In this document: positions 1-7,283 of the stretch, piece after piece | How positions within the stretch are numbered: position 1 is the stretch's first letter | How the letters are laid out: every line of letters begins with the position of its first letter | Source: an uncultured Bacteroidales bacterium | GTDB lineage: Bacteria; Bacteroidota; Bacteroidia; Bacteroidales; P3 | Assembly: GCA_937906975.1 (NCBI GenBank) | Contig: CALCUN010000082.1 | Location: forward strand, 1 to 10,971 | Reading direction: 5' to 3' | DNA length: 10,971 nt | Notes under the pieces: model-generated | Database searches by the model: none | Told to the model about the DNA's origin: nothing | The model's input: the letters and a program-made list of their open reading frames with translations, nothing else | Made by a program: the position numbers and the translations under genes

Positions 1-1388
1 AATTTATCTCCTTGTTTTAAGGTGATTTCTGATAAATTATAGTAAAAATCTTGTGCGTTTTCTTCTTTATTAACCTCTATTAAATCGGAAGTTTTTATTG
101 TGTCTTTATCTCTTATTTGATTTAAACAAAACTTCAAATCAGAAAATCCGTAATCGTCTTTTATTTGTCCTCTAAATAATATTCTATCTGGCAGAATACT
201 ATCCTTATGCTCTATAACTGCTATTTGTGGATAAAGGTCTTCTATTACTTTTATTTGAATGTTTAATGTATCTGAATATTTTGTGAATTGATTTTCCGTT
301 TTTATATCAAAAATCATATCATTCATTATGGTTTGTGTATAGGAAAATTCTCCTTTATCATTAGGCGAAAACAAGATTTTATTGCTATCCTTTATGAACA
401 ATACGTTTTTTGTATCTCTAACCAATCCTTCCCAAACTATTTTAGAACCTTTTGGTACACAGACCTCGTTTAAGGAGGTAATTGTTGTTGATTCTAATTT
501 TGTGTATGCGGGTGGAAATACCTTCGCTTTAAGATTTACTATTATAGGTTTTGGATTTACTTTTATTAAATACTTCTTGCTACTATATCCGTTGGCATTA
601 AAACTAATAGATGTGTTTTTTTGTAGTTGAGAAATCTTGTATGAAAACGTTGTTTTACTATTTTTTTTCATCTGAAACTCGTTTTCATCTACCTTTATAT
701 AGACTACATCTGGCAATGCGTTTCCTTTTACTTTTATTTCCACATTATAATCCTCTTGTTGAAGGATTTCTAAGTTACGATTCTTTAAAATAAATTCAAA
801 AGGTGCTGGTTTCTCAAAATATTGATTATGATTTATGTATCGATATGTGCTATCCTTTAAGAAATCAGGAAAGAAAATTCCTATTATCAATAGAAACACA
901 ACTATAATTAAAGAGATTAGACCTATTTTCTTAGTCTTTTTCTTATCAATAGCCTTGTGGAATGAAATAGGATACAGTTCTTTTGTTTTTTGGTCAATAC
1001 TTGCAAGCAAAATCTCAGACTCTTTTGTCAAAGACATTTGCTTTAATTGAAGAAGGTTTAGTAATTTATCCGCAACCTCAGGGAAATGTTTCCCTATTAT
1101 TTGAGCGGCTTCTTCGTATGATATGGTTTTTCCAATATTCAAAAGTTTGGTTAGTGGGAAAACAACATATCTTATCAGCAAAAAAAGTGTTGCAGCAGAA
1201 TATAGATAGAATATTATTGTTCTAACAACAACGCTATTATATCCTACAAACTCTATTAAAGCAAATATAAGGAATAAAAAAACTAAAAGGGCGATGAAAT
1301 AAAACACCCCCTTTAGTAGAACGTTTTTATAATATTTTCGGATAAATCCGTTTAACTTTGATAGAAGTAAATCATTATTCTTTAGCAT
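1..1388 (-). CDS. DUF4175-like membrane protein, N-terminal part (runs off left edge)
   Basis: This open frame starts at ATG 1388 and stays open for 462 codons to the window edge, so the C-terminal part is missing. Three membrane segments are visible, at about residues 25-47, 55-79 and 154-174. A conserved-looking stretch (NIGKTISYEEAAQIIGKHFP, 84-103, then EVADKLLN) lies between the second and third. From about 185 on the protein is beta-rich and extracytoplasmic-looking, with a PPAYTK motif at 292-297 and DDYGFS at 411-416. These features match what I remember of the Bacteroidota DUF4175 family, large proteins (around 1,100 residues) with N-terminal membrane helices and a long coiled-coil C-terminus, sometimes misnamed 'ATPase'. 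Its molecular role is unknown to me. The start lies inside the last codons of atpB (14-base overlap, different frame), which suggests translational coupling. Family assignment is from memory of the N-terminal pattern; the open frame itself was read codon by codon. Confidence 0.85.
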   Translation of the reverse strand, partial: MLKNNDLLLSKLNGFIRKYYKNVLLKGVFYFIALLVFLFLIFALIEFVGYNSVVVRTIIFYLYSAATLFLLIRYVVFPLTKLLNIGKTISYEEAAQIIGKHFPEVADKLLNLLQLKQMSLTKESEILLASIDQKTKELYPISFHKAIDKKKTKKIGLISLIIVVFLLIIGIFFPDFLKDSTYRYINHNQYFEKPAPFEFILKNRNLEILQQEDYNVEIKVKGNALPDVVYIKVDENEFQMKKNSKTTFSYKISQLQKNTSISFNANGYSSKKYLIKVNPKPIIVNLKAKVFPPAYTKLESTTITSLNEVCVPKGSKIVWEGLVRDTKNVLFIKDSNKILFSPNDKGEFSYTQTIMNDMIFDIKTENQFTKYSDTLNIQIKVIEDLYPQIAVIEHKDSILPDRILFRGQIKDDYGFSDLKFCLNQIRDKDTIKTSDLIEVNKEENAQDFYYNLSEITLKQGDK

Positions 1389-2445
1389 GTTCTTCTTCTG
1401 TAGCCATGCCTATGTAGATTGCAGATAAAAGAGTGAACACATACGCTTGAATAAATGCAACTAAGACTTCTAAGGCTGTCATAAACAAAGCAAAGAATAC
1501 TGGTAATATAGAAGTTCCATAGCCTAAGGCTGCACTTTGTTCTCCAAATATGAATATGATACAAATGAAACTCAATATCATAACGTGTCCTGCAGTAATA
1601 TTTGCAAACAAACGTATAGTCAATGAGAAAGGTTTTGTAAATATTCCTAAGATTTCAACAATCGGCATAATTGGTAATGGGAATTTTAACCACCATGGCA
1701 CACCTGGCATATTGATTATGTGTACCCAATAGTGTTTATTTCCACTTACGTTAGTAATTACGAAAGTAAATAGCGCCAAACATAATGTTACAGCAATGTT
1801 TCCTGTAATATTTGCTCCTCCTGGGAAGAATGGAAACAAACCTAATAAGTTTGAAAAGAAGATAAATAAGAATGCTGTAAGCAAATATGGTAAATATTTT
1901 CTGTATCGATGTTCTCCTATTGAAGGTACTGCTATGTCGTTTTTGATAAATGAAATGAAATACTCAACAACTGTAAGCAATCCTTTTGGTGCTTGTCCTT
2001 CTCTTTTCTTTGCGCTTTTTGCACCTTTTAAAACCAAGAATATTATCAAACCTGAAACAATAAATATCGCAAAAACATTTTTAGTTATAGATAAATCCAG
2101 AGGCTTCTTTCCTGTATAAACACCATTTTCATCAACACATATTATTGAACCCTCTAAACCTTCTCCATCTTGTGCTGTTGCTATTTTATATCCCTTGTAA
2201 GGAGAATGTCCATGATGAAATTTACTTGACATAAACACATCTACCTTTCCTTCATTTATCAAAATCATCGGCAAAGGTATAGAAACATCTAAATCACCAT
2301 AAGTAAAAACATGCCAATAATAAGAATCACCTAAGTGTTCCATTATCAAATGTCCTGCATCAAACTTTTCTTTTTCTTCACTAGCGTTCGCAACTCCAAA
2401 AGATGCGATAAATAAAGTTAAAAATAAAAATATTCGTTTCATCAT
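1375..2445 (-). CDS. atpB: F0F1 ATP synthase subunit a
   Basis: Subunit a forms the two half-channels of the F0 motor and carries protons (or sodium) to the c-ring. The 356 residues begin with a signal-peptide-like stretch (about 1-21, ending VANA) and a polar, probably periplasmic extension to about 120 that E. coli subunit a (271 residues) lacks; such extensions are usual in Bacteroidota. Membrane helices follow from about 124. The essential arginine is R278 in TIRLFANITAGH, the conserved glutamine is Q333 in FIQAYVF, and H287 and E326 sit where E. coli has E219 and H245, the swapped pair seen in most other species. Spacings (9 residues R to H, 7 residues E to Q) match E. coli exactly. Two adjacent ATGs (2445 and 2442) could both start translation. 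It is transcribed away from mrdA and overlaps the downstream DUF4175-like gene. No atpI or atpE lies directly next to it. Confidence 0.97.
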   Translation of the reverse strand: MMKRIFLFLTLFIASFGVANASEEKEKFDAGHLIMEHLGDSYYWHVFTYGDLDVSIPLPMILINEGKVDVFMSSKFHHGHSPYKGYKIATAQDGEGLEGSIICVDENGVYTGKKPLDLSITKNVFAIFIVSGLIIFLVLKGAKSAKKREGQAPKGLLTVVEYFISFIKNDIAVPSIGEHRYRKYLPYLLTAFLFIFFSNLLGLFPFFPGGANITGNIAVTLCLALFTFVITNVSGNKHYWVHIINMPGVPWWLKFPLPIMPIVEILGIFTKPFSLTIRLFANITAGHVMILSFICIIFIFGEQSAALGYGTSILPVFFALFMTALEVLVAFIQAYVFTLLSAIYIGMATEEEHAKE

Positions 2446-2462
2446 TCTTACGATTTAAGACG

Positions 2463-2493
2463 CAAATTTAGTAAATAATTTTTGTAATGCAAG
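2463..2493 (-). promoter_or_regulatory. Bacteroidota-type promoter for atpB
   Basis: Read on the minus strand, TAAATTTG at 2470-2463 is a perfect match to the Bacteroidota -7 consensus TAnnTTTG. A TTG (2492-2490, inside CTTG) lies about 20 bases upstream and fits the -33 element. The transcript would start around 2456-2459, leaving a leader of about 10-14 bases before the atpB ATG. No Shine-Dalgarno sequence is seen in that leader. The motif and spacing are visible; promoter activity is inferred. Confidence 0.6.
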
Positions 2494-2667
2494 CATTTTT
2501 TTATTTTTTATCGCAAATTATGTTTTATCATGTGATTTGCAAACCAAATTACATTCATTTTTTTGATGCTTTTTATTTATTATAAAATTCTAAAAATACA
2601 ATTTAAATATAATACTCATTGTACGTATGTCAAAAAATGGATATTTAATATTCCTTTTGGATTAAGG

Positions 2668-2697
2668 TTAATTATTTCGGTGTTTTTCGTAACTTTG
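2668..2697 (+). promoter_or_regulatory. Bacteroidota-type promoter for mrdA-rodA
   Basis: TAACTTTG at 2690-2697 matches the -7 consensus TAnnTTTG. The -33 element is weak: TTA at 2668-2670, 19 bases upstream, instead of TTTG. The start codon of mrdA is at 2734, so the leader would be about 30 bases. The rest of the 288-base divergent region (2446-2733) is AT-rich, and I see no other convincing signal in it beyond a loose inverted repeat (GCAAAT at 2513-2518, ATTTGC at 2535-2540). Confidence 0.55.
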
Positions 2698-2733
2698 CAC
2701 ATAATTTATAAAATCTCTAATTAGGAAGTGTAA

Positions 2734-4587
2734 GTGAAAGACTCTTTTTCATCAAGGCGAATAACCATTTCAGCAATATTTATTATTGTTGGGATTATCT
2801 ATATCATAAGACTTGCACATCTTCAAATAGTTGATGACTCCTATACACGTCTTGCAAACAAAAATGCATTAAGATACCTAACGCAATATCCATCAAGAGG
2901 ACTTATTTACGATAGAAACGGCAAGTTATTGGTTTATAACGAAGCTGTTTACGATTTAATGGTTATTCCTCGTCAAGTTAAAGACATTGACACAAATGAA
3001 TTTTGTTCTCTATTAAAGATTTCAAAAGAGGACTTCATAAAAAAAATGGAGAAAGCAAAAAGATACTCCACATACGCCCCTTCAACATTTGAAAAACAAA
3101 TATCAAAAGAAGATTTTGCCCCACTTCAAGAAAAATTATACAAGTTTGAAGGATTTTATGCACAAAGTAGAACATTAAGATACTATCCAGACTCTGTCGC
3201 TTGTCATATTTTAGGATACATTGGCGAAGTAAACGAAAAGACAATTGAAGAAAATCCTTACTATAAGAAAGGCGACTATATAGGAATGAGTGGTTTGGAA
3301 AAATCATACGAAGAAATCCTTAGAGGAAAGAAAGGAAGTAAAATCACATTAGTTGATGTTCACAACAGAGAAAAAGGCTCTTTCCAAAACGGAATGTACG
3401 ATACTATGGCTGTAGCAGGACAAAATATTTACAGTACAATAGATATAGAATTGCAAAAGTACGCTGAAAAAATAATGGCAAACAAAAGAGGTTGCATTGT
3501 AGCAATTGAACCAAGCACAGGCGAAGTTCTCTGTTTTGTTTCCGCACCATATTACAATCCTAACCTACTTGTTGGACGCGTTAGAGGAGAAAATTACAAA
3601 AAATTATCCGATGACATTTCCAAACCTTTATTCAACAGAGTCTTAATGGCAGAATATCCCCCTGGAAGTATATTTAAAATTGCACAATCTTTAATTGCAT
3701 TAGACATGGGCGTAATAACACCTAACACAGGTTTTGTTTGCGACAAATCCTTAGTTGGTTGCCACAATCACCCTTCGGCAAGCAATGTAAGAGATGCCAT
3801 AAAGATGTCCTGCAACCCTTATTTTTACCGAGTATTCCAAAGAGTAATACAAAGAACCAACCCAAAAACAGGAAAAATTGATAGTAAATATGGGCTAACC
3901 CAATGGAATCAAGCAACAAAACGCATGGGCTTTGGAACAAGATTAGACATCGACCTTCCAAGTGCGAGAAAAGGATATATCCCCGACACAACTTTCTACA
4001 ATAGATGGTATCCTGGTGGTTGGAATTTCTACACAATCTATTCCAACTCAATAGGACAAGGAGAAGTTGGTGTAATTCCTTTACAGATGGCAAACTTTGC
4101 TGCATTGGTTGCAAACAGAGGCTGGTATATAACGCCACATATAGTTAGAAACTTCGGAGATGAAAACCAAAAAACCAAATACACAAAATATTCTAAAAAG
4201 AATTATAGTTTAATAGCATCATCATATTGGGATATTGCAGTAGAAGGGATGTGGGGCGTAGTACATGAGGCAGGCGGAACTGCAAAAAGAGCAAAAATAG
4301 ACGACATTGCAGTATGCGGAAAGACAGGAACAGCAGAAAACATTGGAGATGACCATTCCGTATTCATTTGTTTTGCGCCAAAAGACAATCCACAAATTGC
4401 AGTTGCCGTATATATAGAAAACGCACAAGGAGGAGGTGGAACTTGGGCTGCACCTATTGCAAGTCTTATAGTAGAAAAGCACATAAGAGGAAAGGTAGAA
4501 AGAGAGGATATGGAGAAATACTACATTGAAACAAACCCTTGCCAACCTTTACCTTTAAAAAGAAGAATAAAACCTAAGAAAAAATAA
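2734..4587 (+). CDS. mrdA: Penicillin-binding protein 2 (elongasome DD-transpeptidase)
   Basis: PBP2 cross-links new peptidoglycan in the periplasm during cell elongation and works with RodA. The 617-residue protein has a short cytoplasmic start, one membrane anchor (about 12-30), a dimerisation/pedestal domain (about 50-220) and a transpeptidase domain (about 230-585). The three catalytic motifs are all present: SxxK as S312-I-F-K315 after YPPG, SxN as S359-C-N361, and KTG as K530-T-G532 followed by TAEN. The tail is strongly basic (LPLKRRIKPKKK). The start is GTG at 2734, directly behind an in-frame stop, so no earlier start is possible. AGGAAG at 2723-2728, five bases upstream, resembles a Shine-Dalgarno sequence, which is uncommon in this phylum. 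rodA follows 25 bases later. FtsI/PBP3 is the main alternative, but the SEDS partner next door resembles RodA more than FtsW, which supports PBP2. Confidence 0.95.
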   Translation: MKDSFSSRRITISAIFIIVGIIYIIRLAHLQIVDDSYTRLANKNALRYLTQYPSRGLIYDRNGKLLVYNEAVYDLMVIPRQVKDIDTNEFCSLLKISKEDFIKKMEKAKRYSTYAPSTFEKQISKEDFAPLQEKLYKFEGFYAQSRTLRYYPDSVACHILGYIGEVNEKTIEENPYYKKGDYIGMSGLEKSYEEILRGKKGSKITLVDVHNREKGSFQNGMYDTMAVAGQNIYSTIDIELQKYAEKIMANKRGCIVAIEPSTGEVLCFVSAPYYNPNLLVGRVRGENYKKLSDDISKPLFNRVLMAEYPPGSIFKIAQSLIALDMGVITPNTGFVCDKSLVGCHNHPSASNVRDAIKMSCNPYFYRVFQRVIQRTNPKTGKIDSKYGLTQWNQATKRMGFGTRLDIDLPSARKGYIPDTTFYNRWYPGGWNFYTIYSNSIGQGEVGVIPLQMANFAALVANRGWYITPHIVRNFGDENQKTKYTKYSKKNYSLIASSYWDIAVEGMWGVVHEAGGTAKRAKIDDIAVCGKTGTAENIGDDHSVFICFAPKDNPQIAVAVYIENAQGGGGTWAAPIASLIVEKHIRGKVEREDMEKYYIETNPCQPLPLKRRIKPKKK

Positions 4588-4612
4588 ATTTTTCCTTAGA
4601 CTTAGAAAAATA

Positions 4613-5881
4613 ATGGACAGAAAAAATAAAAGTTTACTTAGAAATATTGATTGGAGTGTTATAATAATTTACTTAACACTCGTATTCTTTGGTTGGATAA
4701 ACATATATGCTGCCGTTTATGAAGGAGAAGGCAGCAGCATATTAGACTTTTCAAGCAGATATGGCAAGCAATTAATTTGGATAGGAGCCTCTTTAGTGAT
4801 TGCTTTGTTTGTTTTAATTCTCGACCCCAAGTTTTTCTCTCAAACTTCCTATGTCATCTATGGAATATTCATTCTAATGCTAATATCAGTCTTAGTAATA
4901 GGCTCAGAAACCAAAGGAGCAAAATCGTGGTTTGGCATAGGAGACTTTGGAATACAACCCTCCGAATTTGCAAAAGGTGCGACAGCATTAGCCTTAGCGA
5001 AAACCCTATCCTCAGTTACAGCCGACTTTAAAAAATGGGAAACACGCATATTAGCATTAGCAGTAATTGCAATTCCAATGCTTTTAGTTTTACTACAAAA
5101 CGATACAGGTTCAGCATTAGTTTTTTGTTCCTTTGTATTTGTCTTGTTTAGAGAAGGCATGTCCTCTTATGTATTAATCTTAGGTGCAGCCTGCATCTTA
5201 CTATTCATTCTTGCACTGCTTGTAAATCAATACTTATTAATAGGAATCTATTTTGCCATAATACTTCTCGCATATTTATTTATCAGAAAACGAACAAGAA
5301 AAGCTAACATTTGGATTTTCTTAATAGTATTCATAGGCTCCTCACTATTTACCTTAGCCGTTGATTTTGTTTTTGAAAACGTACTAGAACAACACCAAAA
5401 AGACAGAATAGAAGTCTTACTTGGAAAGAAAGAAGACTTTAAAGGCGTAGGATACAATGTAAATCAAAGTAAGATAGCAATAGGTTCGGGAGGAGTTTTA
5501 GGTAAAGGATTTTTGAATGGCACACAAACCAAATTCAATTTCGTGCCAGAACAAGACACCGACTTTATATTCTGCACAGTAGGTGAAGAATGGGGCTTTG
5601 TAGGCTCATCGCTAACTGTCATTTTATTTATTCTGCTCTGTATAAAACTCATAAAAATGGCAGAAAGACAACGTTCCAAATTCGCAAGAATATACGGCTA
5701 TTCCGTAGCCAGCATTATATTTTTCCATTTCTTTGTAAACATTGGCATGACCATAGGACTGTTACCCGTAATAGGCATACCTCTACCATTTATGAGTTAT
5801 GGAGGCTCTTCTTTGTGGGCATTTACTTTCCTACTCTTTATTTTCATCAAACAAGACGCTCAACGACAAGAGCTAATTTAG
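4613..5881 (+). CDS. rodA: Rod-shape SEDS peptidoglycan glycosyltransferase RodA
   Basis: RodA polymerises lipid II into glycan strands in the inner membrane as the partner of PBP2. The 422-residue protein is hydrophobic throughout with about ten predicted membrane segments. SEDS landmarks are GIQPSEFAK (113-121), QNDTGSALV (162-170), KIAIGSGGVLGKGF (287-300), PEQDTDFIF (312-320) with the presumed catalytic aspartate D317, GEEWGF (324-329) and GIPLPFMSYGGSS (388-400). In E. coli the residue two before the catalytic Asp is histidine (HTDF); here it is aspartate (DTDF). It follows mrdA with a 25-base gap and no promoter-like element between, so the two are probably cotranscribed. FtsW is the alternative within the family; the PBP2 neighbour and the QNDTG and GIPLPFMSYGGSS motifs favour RodA. 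Confidence 0.94.
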   Translation: MDRKNKSLLRNIDWSVIIIYLTLVFFGWINIYAAVYEGEGSSILDFSSRYGKQLIWIGASLVIALFVLILDPKFFSQTSYVIYGIFILMLISVLVIGSETKGAKSWFGIGDFGIQPSEFAKGATALALAKTLSSVTADFKKWETRILALAVIAIPMLLVLLQNDTGSALVFCSFVFVLFREGMSSYVLILGAACILLFILALLVNQYLLIGIYFAIILLAYLFIRKRTRKANIWIFLIVFIGSSLFTLAVDFVFENVLEQHQKDRIEVLLGKKEDFKGVGYNVNQSKIAIGSGGVLGKGFLNGTQTKFNFVPEQDTDFIFCTVGEEWGFVGSSLTVILFILLCIKLIKMAERQRSKFARIYGYSVASIIFFHFFVNIGMTIGLLPVIGIPLPFMSYGGSSLWAFTFLLFIFIKQDAQRQELI

Positions 5882-5896
5882 AATATTACAAAATAA

Positions 5897-5930
5897 ATTG
5901 CAGATAATTCAGCAAATATTTGTAATTTTG
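5897..5930 (+). promoter_or_regulatory. Promoter just upstream of the EnvC-like gene
   Basis: TAATTTTG at 5923-5930 matches the -7 consensus TAnnTTTG, and ATTG at 5897-5900 could be the -33 element with a rather long 22-base gap. Transcription would begin only a few bases before the ATG at 5941, so the mRNA would be almost leaderless. This would let the EnvC-like gene and dsbD be expressed separately from mrdA-rodA. Activity is inferred from the motif. Confidence 0.5.
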
Positions 5931-5940
5931 GCGATTGATT

Positions 5941-7266
5941 ATGAAAAATAGAAATTATAATAATTCAATAATACCGACAAAATCATTAAAATACATTATC
6001 ATACTTATTTTCAGTATAATAATGTATCCTTCTGACTTATTTTCCCAAGACAGAAACAAACTCGAAAAAGAGAAACAAAAACTCGAAAAAGAGATTGCTT
6101 CTATGAATAATATACTCAATGAGACAAAAAAAACAAAAAAAATGTCCACTTCCGAGTTAAGAGTATTAGAAAAAAAGATAGAACAAAGAAAGAAGTTAAT
6201 CAAAAATATTAACTCCCAAATGGGAATGCTTAACAACGAAATCAAAAGCACCCAACAGTCAATAGGAGAATTATGTAAAGAAATTACAATTCTAAGAGAT
6301 AGCTACGCACAAATGCTTCGTTACGCTCAAAAAAACAAAACAAATACAGACAAACTTTTGTTTATATTTTCGTCAAAGGATTATAAAGAAGCATATCAAA
6401 GATACATATTCTTCCGTCAATTTGGCGAATTACAAAAAGAGAAACTCTCACAAATACAAGCAAAAACCAATGAATTGTCAAAACGCACCAATGAATTAGA
6501 ACTAAAACGCACCAATCAAGAAAAACTATTACAACAAGAATTAAAAAATTCTAATGCTTTAAACAAAGAAAAGAAAGAAAAACAAAAAACAGTCAATCAA
6601 CTACAAAAGAAAGAAAAGCAATTAGCAAAAAATCTAAAAAGCAAACAACAACAAGTCAAAAAGCTACAACAACAAATCGATAACGCCATAGCGGCAGAGG
6701 TAAAAAAACAAAAAGATTTAGCAGCGAAGAAAAAACAACAAATGGCCTCTACACCAGCCGCCAATAAAAAAGAAGCAGAAGCCAATAAAGCTGCAATGGA
6801 AACTGCAAAGAAAAAGAACTACACCATAGCAACAACCCCAGAAGAAGTAGCATTATCAAGTAGTTTTGAAGCAAACAAAGGAAAACTTCCTTGGCCAACA
6901 ACGCAAGGTGTGATCGTATCTCAATACGGCGTTCACAAACACCCTGAAGTTGCGGGAGCCGTTATCGAGAACAAAGGAATCGACATAAGAACAACAAAAG
7001 GCTCTGTTGTAAGATCTATTTTCAAAGGCGAAGTATCAAGAATAGCAAAAGGCCCGACAGGACTTTTAGTTGTAATCATACGACACGGAGAATACATGAG
7101 CGTTTATGCAAACCTTAAAAGCGTGAGTGTTAAGAACGGACAAAAAGTAGATACAAAACAAACAATAGGAACAGTAAGTACAAACGAAGACGGAGTAAGT
7201 GAATATAAGTTCCAAATCTTTAAAGGAACACATCACTTAAACCCTTCTATTTGGTTAAGTAAATAA
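5941..7266 (+). CDS. EnvC-like murein hydrolase activator with degenerate M23 domain
   Basis: Proteins of this type bind and switch on cell-wall amidases in the periplasm. From ATG 5941 the protein has 441 residues: a basic start, a hydrophobic signal or anchor (about 17-33, ending LFSQ), long Lys/Glu/Gln-rich coiled coils (about 38-110 and 155-265), an Ala/Lys-rich linker, and a LytM/M23 domain (about 318-441). The M23 fold is recognisable from KGIDI, SIFKGEV, IIRHGEY and the C-terminal NPSIWL. The catalytic ligands are not: the first-motif His is N344 (only D348 remains), the usual YAHL is YANL (N391), and the final HxH is E421-Y-K423. A non-enzymatic activator role like E. coli EnvC is inferred. 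An in-frame TTG at 5935 could add two residues, but ATG is preferred because of the adjacent promoter element. dsbD starts 17 bases downstream. Confidence 0.9.
   Translation: MKNRNYNNSIIPTKSLKYIIILIFSIIMYPSDLFSQDRNKLEKEKQKLEKEIASMNNILNETKKTKKMSTSELRVLEKKIEQRKKLIKNINSQMGMLNNEIKSTQQSIGELCKEITILRDSYAQMLRYAQKNKTNTDKLLFIFSSKDYKEAYQRYIFFRQFGELQKEKLSQIQAKTNELSKRTNELELKRTNQEKLLQQELKNSNALNKEKKEKQKTVNQLQKKEKQLAKNLKSKQQQVKKLQQQIDNAIAAEVKKQKDLAAKKKQQMASTPAANKKEAEANKAAMETAKKKNYTIATTPEEVALSSSFEANKGKLPWPTTQGVIVSQYGVHKHPEVAGAVIENKGIDIRTTKGSVVRSIFKGEVSRIAKGPTGLLVVIIRHGEYMSVYANLKSVSVKNGQKVDTKQTIGTVSTNEDGVSEYKFQIFKGTHHLNPSIWLSK
6466..6520 (+). repeat. Short imperfect repeat within the coiled coil
   Basis: Three copies of ACCAAT start at 6466, 6487 and 6511. 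The first two extend to ACCAATGAATT and are spaced 21 bases apart, exactly one coiled-coil heptad; the third is 24 bases further on. In protein they read TNELSKR, TNELELKR and TNQEKLL. This looks like small-scale internal duplication of heptads in the EnvC-like protein. Confidence 0.55.
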
Positions 7267-7283
7267 TAAACAGTAATATAGAA

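Noticed and set aside
288..1225. Several short plus-strand open frames (60-82 codons) across the left end
   Set aside because: They lie opposite a continuous 462-codon minus-strand frame with clear protein-like content and family motifs, so they are shadows.
2513..2540. Inverted repeat GCAAAT...ATTTGC in the divergent region, a possible operator
   Set aside because: Only six bases per arm with a 16-base gap in very AT-rich DNA; expected by chance.
4203..4545. Antisense open frames inside mrdA
   Set aside because: They run opposite the KTG-bearing transpeptidase domain and show no family features.
6040..6830. Very A-rich stretch that might be foreign or low-complexity DNA
   Set aside because: It is explained by Lys/Gln/Asn/Glu-rich coiled coils and the linker of the EnvC-like protein in a low-GC genome.
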